From UBA4644 sp034933145 (GTDB lineage: Bacteria > Bacillota > Clostridia > Oscillospirales > Butyricicoccaceae): a stretch of DNA of 64,000 bases. This document shows positions 25,573 to 32,428 of this stretch, one piece after another (positions within the stretch are counted from its first letter, which is position 1; every line of letters begins with the position of its first letter). The position numbers and the translations under genes are program-made. The stretch is from NCBI GenBank assembly GCA_034933145.1, contig JAYFOA010000012.1, forward strand, positions 1-64,000, written 5' to 3'. A model generated the notes under the pieces. The model did no database searches, was not told where the DNA came from, and worked only from the letters and a program-made list of their open reading frames with translations.

Positions 25573-25661
25573 TCCCGGCACAGAGAAAAGCGCGGCGGCT
25601 GACCGTGTTTTTCTCTGCGCCGGAGCAAGAAAAGGCGCACAGCGCCGGAAAGGAGATGCTC

Positions 25662-26555
25662 ATGAATATCAGGAAACCAATTGATTTCAGCGGCCTCTTT
25701 GCGAAACTGGATTCCGTCATGCAGGCGGGAATGCCACAGATGGCGCTCTACTGTGAGATCGGCATGCTGGTTTGCGGTCGCACCGAGAAAGGCGCTGCCG
25801 TTGTCGCCGCCGAATATCTGCAAGCGGCCTATCCCGATATATCCGGCTTTTCTCCGCGCAATCTGCGCCGTATGCGGGATTTCTATCGGGCATATGAAAA
25901 CAGCCCCGCCCTGATGCGCGAGGCGATGAAGCTCCCATGGACGCTGAATGTGGTCATTCTTGAATGCATCAGCTCCGACTCCGTGCGAGACTGGTATCTC
26001 CGCGCCGCCAAGAAGCTGGAGTGGTCCAAAAGCGAACTCGTTGCCGCAATTGCCGACAACGCGCATGAGCATCTTTTCGTTGATGAAGCCGTGTCGGTAT
26101 GCTATACTGAGAACGAAAACAGTAACGCAGGGAATGAAACCTATGACAAAGATACTTTTCGTCTGCCACGGCAACATTTGCCGCAGCCCGATGGCGGAAT
26201 ATATGATGAAAGATATGGCCAAAAAGGCGGGCTGCTCGGCGGACTTCAAGATTGCATTAGCCGCTACAAGCTGGGAGGAAATCGGCAATCCCGTCTACTC
26301 ACCCGTAAAGAGGAAGCTGGCCGAGCATGGGATCTCCTGCGAGGGACACTCGGCGCGGCAGCTCACGAACAGCGACTACGACAAATACGACCTGCTGATT
26401 GGGATGTACAGCGGGAATCTGCGGGATATGTATCGCATCTGCGGCGGCGACTATGCCGACAAGATGCACCTGCTGTTGGACTACACCGACCATCCCCGCA
26501 ATGTATCCGACCCGTGGTATACCTGCTACTTCGATGCGGCGTGGCGCGATGTTGA
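25662..26555 (+). CDS. DUF1016 N-terminal-domain protein, reading on over the next gene
   Basis: The first about 150 residues match the DUF1016 (YhcG) N-terminal domain: LYCEIGMLVCGRTEKGAAVV, GFSPRNLRRMRDFYRAYE, LPWTLNVVILECISSD and LEWSKSELVAAI. The C-terminal nuclease domain of full-length YhcG is missing. After about residue 160 (VCYTENENSNAG) the frame has no stop and continues for about 135 residues as an out-of-frame reading of the phosphatase gene, ending at 26555. The real protein probably ended near 26140 before losing its stop, or the stretch is a lost stop by error. The start follows GAAAGGAG. The function of the short form is unknown. Confidence 0.6.
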   Translation: MNIRKPIDFSGLFAKLDSVMQAGMPQMALYCEIGMLVCGRTEKGAAVVAAEYLQAAYPDISGFSPRNLRRMRDFYRAYENSPALMREAMKLPWTLNVVILECISSDSVRDWYLRAAKKLEWSKSELVAAIADNAHEHLFVDEAVSVCYTENENSNAGNETYDKDTFRLPRQHLPQPDGGIYDERYGQKGGLLGGLQDCISRYKLGGNRQSRLLTRKEEAGRAWDLLRGTLGAAAHEQRLRQIRPADWDVQRESAGYVSHLRRRLCRQDAPAVGLHRPSPQCIRPVVYLLLRCGVARC

Positions 26556-26604
26556 AGTCGGATGCCGGTTATTGCTTGAAGCAATAACCGATGGAGTAAT
26601 GTAA
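26143..26604 (+). CDS. Low-molecular-weight protein tyrosine phosphatase
   Basis: A 153-residue phosphatase of the LMW-PTP family. The P-loop is CHGNICRSPMAEY near the N-terminus (Cys and Arg of CX5R) and the general-acid motif is DPWYT near residue 125. KMHLLLDYTDHPRNVSDP is typical of the bacterial YwlE/Ptp group. The ATG at 26143 is chosen because MTKILFVCHGN begins the fold. The gene lies within the 3' extension of the DUF1016 frame. It may dephosphorylate tyrosine or arginine; the arginine-specific branch cannot be excluded. Confidence 0.88.
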   Translation: MTKILFVCHGNICRSPMAEYMMKDMAKKAGCSADFKIALAATSWEEIGNPVYSPVKRKLAEHGISCEGHSARQLTNSDYDKYDLLIGMYSGNLRDMYRICGGDYADKMHLLLDYTDHPRNVSDPWYTCYFDAAWRDVEVGCRLLLEAITDGVM

Positions 26605-26754
26605 GCAGCATGAATCGTACCAGATAATTCGGATAGAAGCATCTATTGCCGGAAGCCCCTTCATGCGGTTGCGGATTGGGTTTTGCGTGTGAGTTCAAAT
26701 CCCCGAATTTTCCCTCAAAAACGCATTGGGGTTCAAATTGGGCAGACCTCACAT

Positions 26755-26789
26755 AAAAACCCTGTGATTCCAATGATCACAGGGTTTTT
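26755..26789 (+). terminator. Rho-independent terminator, bidirectional
   Basis: AAAAACCCTGTGAT (26755-26768) and ATCACAGGGTTTTT (26776-26789) form a perfect 14-bp stem with T-runs on both strands. Confidence 0.88.
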
Positions 26790-26886
26790 CTCTTGCTTAA
26801 AAATAGCCAAAAGCAGCCAGAAAATAGCCAAACATATTATTTAGCATTTCCATAAATACGCTTTATGCGCTGATCCATAACCGAAC

Positions 26887-26931
26887 CCTTCCTGCATTCC
26901 GGATTGGACTAGAATCCGGAATGCAGGAAGG
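26887..26931. repeat. Perfect 19-bp inverted repeat with 7-base loop
   Basis: CCTTCCTGCATTCCGGATT (26887-26905) is followed by GGACTAG and its exact complement (26913-26931). It stands alone in a gene-poor stretch, has no T-run and is unlike the terminators nearby. Confidence 0.8.
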
Positions 26932-26998
26932 ATGATTTAATGGATTACCTGAATGCCTCCATTGGTCCGTCCCATATTTGGTGACATAATATAATCTG

Positions 26999-27140
26999 CT
27001 ATTTTGAGAGTAATTCTAAAGCAGACACGTATAAGTCCGTATCGTTTTGTAAGTGATCAATCTCCTTACGCACCGTCTGGTATTTACATTCTCAGCATGA
27101 TCGTGCAGTAAAATTTCCACTATTTTCGTACGTTCGCACC
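26999..27140 (-). pseudogene. Decayed coding fragment
   Basis: On the minus strand one frame reads RTKIVEILLHDHAENV and the next frame continues YQTVRKEIDHLQNDTDLYVS, ending ALELLSK and a stop. A single frameshift would join the two into a protein-like, helix-rich stretch. No start is visible and I do not recognise the family. It may be the tail of a lost gene at the element edge. Confidence 0.3.
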
Positions 27141-27360
27141 TGCGTTACGAACAAGATACAAGAGAAAACAGCCGAAAAGATGGACTGATCTTATAGTGCA
27201 GAATATGCATTTTTGAAGTTCAATATAAAATGAGCACTTGAAAGGATTGAAAAACAGTCCTGTCAGGTGCTTCCCGAGTTTTTGCCGCTCTTTTTACTGA
27301 GATGGGTTAAAAAACTCTCCATATTTGAGTAAATCCCAGCTTGTTTTAATTGTATGCGGG

Positions 27361-27753
27361 TTACACATCTGTACCTTTTTCGGTAAATTCTGAATCATGA
27401 GGCTTCTCTTGAGGCTTTTTCAGTGCTTTCTTGGCAAAAGCCCGCTTTTTGGCGGCATTTCGTTTCTGCTCGAGCCGCGTACGCTGTTCTTCCTCACGGC
27501 GTTTTTTATCATTTTCAGTACTCTGCTGCCAGTCTTCATTCGCTTGCTTACGAGCCTGCCGAAATTCATCCTCCATTTTCTTCTTCATGACTGGGTTATA
27601 TAGTTCCAGAAATGATTCAAACGCGGATGGATAGATGAATTTTTTAATACCATACTCCTTACAGAATTTCACCGTGACAGTCGTCACGGTCTGACTGGTG
27701 ATTGTTCCGATTCCAAACTGACGGTGGCATACTTGCTCATGCATTAAATCCAT
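27361..27753 (-). CDS. Small protein with an SH3-like fold and charged tail
   Basis: A 130-residue protein. The N-terminal half reads HEQVCHRQFGIGTITSQTVT, then VTVKFCKEYGIKKFIYPSAF, the pattern of a small SH3/Tudor-like barrel found at the ends of helicases and in CarD-like proteins. The C-terminal half is a highly charged helix rich in Lys, Arg, Gln and Glu, probably coiled coil or nucleic-acid binding. ATG 27753 fits GGAGTG; a GTG at 27765 overlaps that site. It overlaps the end of the CarD-like gene by 17 bases, so the two are translated together. The function is unknown. Confidence 0.6.
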   Translation of the reverse strand: MDLMHEQVCHRQFGIGTITSQTVTTVTVKFCKEYGIKKFIYPSAFESFLELYNPVMKKKMEDEFRQARKQANEDWQQSTENDKKRREEEQRTRLEQKRNAAKKRAFAKKALKKPQEKPHDSEFTEKGTDV

Positions 27754-28273
27754 TTTCGTTATCACTCCGTTTCTCGTTTACTCTGTCGGCGATATACTCA
27801 GGCACTTTGTCTTTGGGGATTTTAAGGGCAGCAGCCAGTTCACCAAATAGCAATTCTTCCGCATGCTTCATAAATCTCTCGTCCACGGCTCCAAATTTCC
27901 GCTTTTGCTGCTCCATGCCCTGCTTTTTAGCTCGAAGGGATATGGAAAGTTTAACCAAATCCAAACAGTCGTGCGTTTTCAATAACGCATTATAATGTTG
28001 TGTGAGCTGGCTCAAAACGAGATTGTGATAAGTTCTTGCCTGAACAGTCGGCATCATATCGACAAGTTGTTCCGCCTCGTTTTTCGATATGATTGGACGC
28101 ATAAACACTTTTGTCGTATTGACCAGAGTGAAAATAATATAATTCTGATACAGAGGTTCCAGGACGTAATAAAGCTGTTCTTTGTTCTTACCCGCCAGAC
28201 CACGCATCGTAACATCCATGACCTTGCATACGCCTGAACTCTCATAAAGAATTAAGTCTCCTACATGGTACAT
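27737..28273 (-). CDS. CarD-family transcription regulator
   Basis: A 178-residue protein with an N-terminal CarD/CdnL-type RNA-polymerase interaction domain: MYHVGDLILYESSGVCKVMD, YYVLEPLYQNYIIFTLVN and KVFMRPIISKNEAEQLVD. CarD proteins bind the polymerase beta subunit and stabilise open promoter complexes. The C-terminal helical part (about residues 85-178) has KLSISLRAKKQGMEQQKRKF and ends EYIADRVNEKRS, as in clostridial CarD homologues. It starts after TTGGAGGTAGC and is co-translated with the downstream SH3-like protein. It may be chromosomal rather than part of the mobile block. Confidence 0.85.
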   Translation of the reverse strand: MYHVGDLILYESSGVCKVMDVTMRGLAGKNKEQLYYVLEPLYQNYIIFTLVNTTKVFMRPIISKNEAEQLVDMMPTVQARTYHNLVLSQLTQHYNALLKTHDCLDLVKLSISLRAKKQGMEQQKRKFGAVDERFMKHAEELLFGELAAALKIPKDKVPEYIADRVNEKRSDNENGFNA

Positions 28274-28436
28274 TTCATGCTACCTCCAAGATTTTGCGCT
28301 GTGACCTATCCGATGGAAACTACCGGCGTCGGCCGTAGCGCTGTTGTTTTTGCTTACCCATAAAATTATGAAAACTTTTGTGATAATTTTCGTCAGAAGC
28401 TATCTTCATCTGTGACAAAAAGGCAGTTAAGACAAA

Positions 28437-28463
28437 GCGCGAAACAGCATTTCTGTTTCGCGC
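28437..28463 (-). terminator. Terminator of the cold-shock gene
   Basis: GCGCGAAACAG and CTGTTTCGCGC form a perfect 11-bp stem with a 5-base loop, followed on the minus strand by TTTGTCTT. It lies about 40 bases past the cold-shock gene stop. Confidence 0.78.
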
Positions 28464-28501
28464 CAATCTGTTTTACAACAAATGAAATTATTCTGGTTTC
28501 G

Positions 28502-28714
28502 TTATGATATACGAACATTGACCGCTCTTAGTTTACGGCTGTCCTTCGGGTCTTTTTCGACATCATAAGTTACCTTTTGTCCTTCTGTAAGGGATTTGTA
28601 TCCATTTGACACAATAGCAGAAAAATGTACAAATACATCATCTCCGCCATTGTCATTCGAAATAAATCCGAAGCCTTTCTCAGAATTAAACCACTTTACT
28701 GTACCGCTATTCAT
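28502..28714 (-). CDS. csp: Cold-shock protein (CspA family)
   Basis: A 70-residue single-domain OB-fold protein that binds single-stranded RNA and DNA and melts mRNA structure. Both RNA-binding motifs are present: KGFGFI (RNP1) and VFVHF (RNP2). It begins MNSGTVKWFNSEKGFG. The ATG at 28714 fits GGAGGAACC; an ATG at 28729 would overlap that site. A promoter at 28840-28868 gives a leader of about 120 nt with a long hairpin, as in known cold-shock genes whose leaders sense temperature. Next to it, in the same direction, is a DEAD-box helicase gene, another common cold-shock function. Confidence 0.93.
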   Translation of the reverse strand: MNSGTVKWFNSEKGFGFISNDNGGDDVFVHFSAIVSNGYKSLTEGQKVTYDVEKDPKDSRKLRAVNVRIS

Positions 28715-28759
28715 TATAGGTTCCTCCAAAAAATATTACTACTGAATATAAAAATAAGA

Positions 28760-28868
28760 CTCACAAGTTTTGTATACATCAATAATCACTGATTTACAAA
28801 ACATGTGAGATCAAAGCAATCATATTAAGCATTATTGTAATAATATCACATTATTTGTGAAAAGTCAA
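28760..28868 (-). promoter_or_regulatory. Promoter and structured leader of the cold-shock gene
   Basis: On the minus strand TTGACT (28868-28863) and TATTAT (28845-28840) are 17 bases apart, a good sigma-A promoter. The leader contains CTCACATGTTTTGT and ACAAAACTTGTGAG (arms at 28796-28809 and 28760-28773), pairing over 14 positions with one mismatch. The hairpin could be a temperature-sensitive leader element. Confidence 0.7.
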
Positions 28869-28985
28869 CTCCTTTATTTAATGTGCCTATGCGCGCTTAC
28901 CAGCCCGCATGGCGCATATTTGATTTATAGCTGCCTAAAGGGCCATGCTTTTCTAATATTCCTGTTGTCGGTTGAGGCCTTTCCA

Positions 28986-30287
28986 TCAGTCTTTGTGGTT
29001 CTTTCGGCTGCCCGCCACACGGCTATGCCGTCTTGCGGATGTAACGTCAGGTCTAGCAAATGAAGTGCGATCGGTTGCTGGGGCATGTGGCCTTCCGGGT
29101 TTAGATGCTGCTGCTATAGACATACGGCCATACCGTTTCTGCGGTGCTTTTTCTGATTTTTGCAGGATCGTCATTGGCCATTCCGATTTTTCTTCAGGGA
29201 TTGTGTGCCCCATCAGCTTTTCAATATCCCTTAAATAGGGCATTTCATCATAGTCGCAGAAACTGATGGCAATGCCTCCCAGACCGGCACGGCCAGTCCT
29301 GCCGATGCGGTGAATATAGGTTTCCGGTTCATTTGGCAGTTCATAGTTAAACACGTGGGACAGCTCAGGAATATCAATTCCCCTGGCCGCAATATCCGTT
29401 GCCACAAGGATTTTAATCTCTCCATTTTTGAAGTTCTTCAGCGCGGTCTGCCTGGCATTCTGACTTTTATTCCCATGAATGGCCATCGCCGCCATACCAA
29501 CCTCGGCCAGTTCCTTGACCACCTTGTCGGCGCGATGCTTTGTGCGTGTGAATACCAGAGCGCTGCTAACCTCGTTATCCCGAAGCAGCTTTACCAGCAA
29601 ACGGCGCTTGTTGCCCTTGTCAACTAAGTACACATACTGGTGAATGGAGGAAACTGTACTGGTCACGAGATCCGCCTTCACTGTAACCGGATCGTGAAGG
29701 ATGGTATTTGCAAGGGTTTCAATTTCTTTTGGCATAGTGGCGCTGAAAAGGAGTGTCTGTCGGTTCATTGGCAACGCGTTCAGGACTTTTTTTACATCAT
29801 AGATAAAGCCCATGTCCAACATCCGATCGGCCTCATCCAAGACAAAAATTTCAATCTGCGAGATATTAACATGGCCTTGATTCATCAGGTCGCACAGTCG
29901 TCCAGGGGTCGCTATTAGAATATCAACGCCGCGCCGCAGGCTTTCTACTTGCGGCACCTGACTAACGCCGCCAAAGATAACGGAACAGCGAAGGGGAAGA
30001 TTAGCTCCATAATTCCTAAAGTTCTCCTGAATTTGAATGGCCAGTTCTCTTGTGGGCGTCAGAATCAGTGCTTTGATGCCCTTTCTTCGTTCCAAGGCAA
30101 GGTTTTGGAGAATTGGAAGGGCAAAGGCAGCTGTCTTACCTGTGCCGGTCTGGGCGCAGCCAATCAGGTCCCTCTTCTGCAATAGAAGAGGAATTGCTTT
30201 CTGCTGAATGGGAGTCGGTGTAGTATATCCCTGATGGTCAACCGCCTTTAAGATAGGTTCTGTGAGGTTCAGTTCTTTAAATGTCAT
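28986..30287 (-). CDS. DEAD-box RNA helicase (RhlE/CshA type)
   Basis: A 433-residue ATP-dependent RNA helicase. All core motifs are visible: Q motif with YTTPTPIQQKAIP, motif I AQTGTGKT, Ia PTRELAIQI, II DEADRMLD, III SATMP, and the second domain motifs ALVFTRTKHRADKV, TDIAARGIDI and HRIGRTGRAG. The C-terminal tail (about residues 365-433) is basic, as in RhlE proteins, and ends with repeated Arg/His. It unwinds structured RNA, often during cold growth or ribosome assembly. A paralogue lies at 44562-45788. Its leader carries a promoter and hairpin (30366-30437) that suggest attenuation. Confidence 0.95.
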   Translation of the reverse strand: MTFKELNLTEPILKAVDHQGYTTPTPIQQKAIPLLLQKRDLIGCAQTGTGKTAAFALPILQNLALERRKGIKALILTPTRELAIQIQENFRNYGANLPLRCSVIFGGVSQVPQVESLRRGVDILIATPGRLCDLMNQGHVNISQIEIFVLDEADRMLDMGFIYDVKKVLNALPMNRQTLLFSATMPKEIETLANTILHDPVTVKADLVTSTVSSIHQYVYLVDKGNKRRLLVKLLRDNEVSSALVFTRTKHRADKVVKELAEVGMAAMAIHGNKSQNARQTALKNFKNGEIKILVATDIAARGIDIPELSHVFNYELPNEPETYIHRIGRTGRAGLGGIAISFCDYDEMPYLRDIEKLMGHTIPEEKSEWPMTILQKSEKAPQKRYGRMSIAAASKPGRPHAPATDRTSFARPDVTSARRHSRVAGSRKNHKD

Positions 30288-30365
30288 TTTATTCTCTTTT
30301 TCTTAAATATTAGAGCAGGTGGTATTCATGCTGACTGCATAGATCGGTTCTGCTCTGTATGGCCT

Positions 30366-30437
30366 AAAAAAGCGAAGCGGTTTCCGTCAATCAAAATCAA
30401 CGGAAACCGCAGAAATCACTTTACTTTTTCTATTATA
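30366..30437 (-). promoter_or_regulatory. Promoter and terminator-like leader hairpin of the helicase gene
   Basis: On the minus strand TATAAT (30437-30432) gives a leader of about 137 nt. Just inside it, GCGGTTTCCGT and ACGGAAACCGC (30410-30400 and 30387-30377) form an 11-bp stem, followed after TTCGC by six Ts (30371-30366). The hairpin lies before the gene, so it could end transcription early unless read through. The remaining bases to 30618 show nothing else. Confidence 0.6.
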
Positions 30438-30618
30438 CCATCAAATAGTAAAAAATAAAAGATAATTTTCCACTCAACGTAGTGTAGCAGCCCGCGAGGA
30501 AGACAATGGGGCAGTCAAACGATATAAGCATTCACTGCCTCAGGCTTTCTTTTTTTGACATGTCAGGTTGCAATTTACCCGCTGACTAAACCGCACCCAG
30601 CGGCCGCTTTGGCCCGTT

Positions 30619-31014
30619 TTAGCTTTTGCCCACGAATTTTGCCAGCGCCTTAATATTTGACTCAATTGTCCGGATCACAGCGACGAACTCCGCATCGTCT
30701 TTCCCTGTCGGATCGGACAATCCCCAATCCTCCCTGCGCCTGCACGGCAGACTGGGGCATTCCACACCGCAGCCCATCGTCACAACCAGATCCATAGGCG
30801 GCAGCTCGGAAAGTGGCTTTGGCCGCTGATCTTCCGCCATATCAATTCCGTATAATTGCTTCATAAGACGGACTGCATCCGGATTTATACGGTTTTTAGG
30901 CTCCGTGCCCGCAGAATAGCTCTCGAATATACCGGCGGCCAGATGCTTTCCCAGCGCTTCAGCAATCTGGCTCCGGCAGGAATTGTGCACACAGATAAAC
31001 GCAACTTTCACCAT
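30619..31014 (-). CDS. arsC: Thioredoxin-type arsenate reductase
   Basis: A 131-residue ArsC of the low-molecular-weight phosphatase fold. The P-loop is ICVHNSCRSQ near the N-terminus. MGCGVECPSLPCRRREDWGL holds the additional redox cysteines of the thioredoxin-coupled ArsC group, and DWGLSDPTGKDD the conserved Asp-Pro. It reduces arsenate to arsenite for export. The ATG at 31014 lies four bases after the stop of the acetyltransferase gene; codons from 31050 overlap that gene. It is the last gene of the ArsR-controlled operon. Confidence 0.9.
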   Translation of the reverse strand: MVKVAFICVHNSCRSQIAEALGKHLAAGIFESYSAGTEPKNRINPDAVRLMKQLYGIDMAEDQRPKPLSELPPMDLVVTMGCGVECPSLPCRRREDWGLSDPTGKDDAEFVAVIRTIESNIKALAKFVGKS

Positions 31015-31018
31015 AGGG

Positions 31019-31558
31019 CTACTCTTTTCTGGCACCACAGGTGCAGTCACCGCTAAACCGATCGCTCGTACTGCGTTTTTCCATCAGGACGGTATTTCGC
31101 CAGGTTCCGAACCGATCCCGGCCGATCTTTTCCCGATAGCCGACCTCGCGGAATCCGCAGCTCTCATGCAGGTGGAGGCTTGCCGTATTATTCTGCATGA
31201 TGCCGGACTGAAGGGTCCAAAATCCTTTTTCCTCTGAGCAGCGAATCAGCTCCAAAAGCAGCGTCTTGCCCACGCCCCTGCCTCTGTGCGCCTGACTTAT
31301 GTAAATACTGAGTTCTGCCACACCCGCATAAACACAACGTCCCGAAACGGCCGTCAGCGCCGCCCAGCCGAGAATCGTGCCTTCCTCTGTAATAACCAGC
31401 CTGCAATCTTTCAGATGTACAGTATCCCATTCCTTCCAGGCAGGGCATTCCGACTGGAAAGTCGCCAGATTTGTATCCATCCCCTCCTGATAAATCCGGC
31501 TTACCGCCGGCCAATCGGTTTGGGCCATCTCTCTAATTTGATATGCCACTCCGTTCAT
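31019..31558 (-). CDS. GNAT acetyltransferase, ArsN1/PAT-like
   Basis: A 179-residue N-acetyltransferase of the phosphinothricin acetyltransferase group: YQIREMAQTDWPAVSRIYQE, ELSIYISQAHRGRGVGKTLL (acetyl-CoA loop), and LHLHESCGFREVGYREKIGR. PAT-like enzymes in arsenic operons (ArsN1) acetylate arsinothricin-type compounds. The location between a thioredoxin-like gene and arsC fits that role, but substrate preference cannot be read from sequence. The C-terminal end (CTCGARKE) carries two cysteines unusual for the family. It starts at an ATG with only a weak upstream purine run. Confidence 0.78.
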   Translation of the reverse strand: MNGVAYQIREMAQTDWPAVSRIYQEGMDTNLATFQSECPAWKEWDTVHLKDCRLVITEEGTILGWAALTAVSGRCVYAGVAELSIYISQAHRGRGVGKTLLLELIRCSEEKGFWTLQSGIMQNNTASLHLHESCGFREVGYREKIGRDRFGTWRNTVLMEKRSTSDRFSGDCTCGARKE

Positions 31559-31768
31559 ATCCGCCTTTCGTATTGTTTGCGTTTTTGTGGCTCAACCGCA
31601 CCGCTGTCAAAGCGTCAAAAGGCATCTGCCCGTGCATAGCGGTGGCAGACGCCTGGCCTCCGGCGGAAATCGCTCAACCCGAGATGAGCCATCCACAAGC
31701 AAGCCTGCTCTGTCGGCCGCTTTTAAACCGATTTTCTCTTTTTAGCTTTTTGAGAGAGCCTGCAGAAA

Positions 31769-32113
31769 CTACCGAACCTTTTGCAGAATCTTCACAACCT
31801 CTTCGGTTTTTAAAACCTTGCCGAAGGAGACCACTTTCCCGTCCACGACAAGCGCGGGCGTGGTCATGACGCCATAGGCCGCGATCTGCGAAAAATCCGT
31901 CACATGGTCGATCGTCGTGTTCATCCCAAGCTGCTCGAGCGCAGCTTTTGTCGCCGCCTCCAGCTGATTGCATTTCGCGCAGCCGCTGCCGAGGACTTTC
32001 ACGCCTGCGCCTTCACTTTTCGCGTGTTCAGCCTTTGCCATATCTTTTGCATCACAGCCGCCGCAGCAGCAGGCAGAGGTGGTTTCTTCCTTTTTCTTCC
32101 CGAACAGTGACAT
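31769..32113 (-). CDS. Thioredoxin-like small redox protein
   Basis: A 114-residue protein. The C-terminal 75 residues are a thioredoxin-like fold of the redox-active disulfide protein 2 family: VKVLGSGCAKCNQLEAATKA with the CAKC active site, GVMTTPALVVDGK with the cis-proline. The N-terminal tail (TSACCCGGCDAKD) is a cluster of four cysteines, probably a metal or metalloid site. Genes of this family accompany permeases of the ArsP type. The protein may deliver electrons or arsenic(III)/metal to the permease or to ArsC, which is inference. Confidence 0.83.
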   Translation of the reverse strand: MSLFGKKKEETTSACCCGGCDAKDMAKAEHAKSEGAGVKVLGSGCAKCNQLEAATKAALEQLGMNTTIDHVTDFSQIAAYGVMTTPALVVDGKVVSFGKVLKTEEVVKILQKVR

Positions 32114-32143
32114 ATTACTAGCTCCTTTATAAATTATTGTGAT

Positions 32144-32416
32144 TCAGCAACATTTTTCGCAGGCGCAGCCGCCCTCTCCAGGGTTTGGCTTACCGTTCGG
32201 CGGTGTCCATCCGGTATCGTCCCCCACATAGGTAATAGCGCCGGCCGGACAGCGGCTCCCGCATCCGTGACAATGATCTATGCAGGCTTCCGGATCGGTT
32301 ATGACAGGTGTCGGCGCCTTTGCGGCGTTGTAGACCCCGTAGGGGCACATGGAAACGCAGCTGCCGCATTCCATGCAGGTCAGATAGTCAATTACAGGAT
32401 ACCATGTCCTTGCCAT
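32144..32416 (-). CDS. Two-cluster 4Fe-4S ferredoxin
   Basis: A 90-residue ferredoxin. CMECGSCVSMCPYG and CHGCGSRCPAG, with nearby cysteines, give two 4Fe-4S sites. The tail ends GGCACEKCC, an extra cysteine cluster similar to the one in its thioredoxin-like neighbour. It lies 12 bases after the permease gene and before the thioredoxin-like gene, so it belongs to the same operon. It probably carries electrons for metalloid reduction or for a thiol-disulfide relay; this is inference from context. Confidence 0.85.
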   Translation of the reverse strand: MARTWYPVIDYLTCMECGSCVSMCPYGVYNAAKAPTPVITDPEACIDHCHGCGSRCPAGAITYVGDDTGWTPPNGKPNPGEGGCACEKCC

Positions 32417-32428
32417 AATATTTCTCTC

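Larger units (their letters stand above)
26605..27360. other. Gene-poor right flank of the accessory block
   Basis: About 750 bases without an intact gene. It holds the terminator at 26755, two copies of AAAATAGCCAAA (about 26801 and 26818), a 19-bp inverted repeat at 26887-26931 and a decayed coding trace at 26999-27140. An imperfect hairpin with AGCACCTG/CAAGTGCT lies at about 27233-27281, probably the terminator of the minus-strand genes beyond. The right end of the recombinase-borne element may lie here, but I could not find its attachment site. Confidence 0.4.

Noticed and set aside
26690..26745. GTTCAAATCC-like words resembling a tRNA T-loop, possible tRNA or att site
   Set aside because: The flanking bases do not form a T-stem and no acceptor or anticodon arm is found, so it is not a tRNA.
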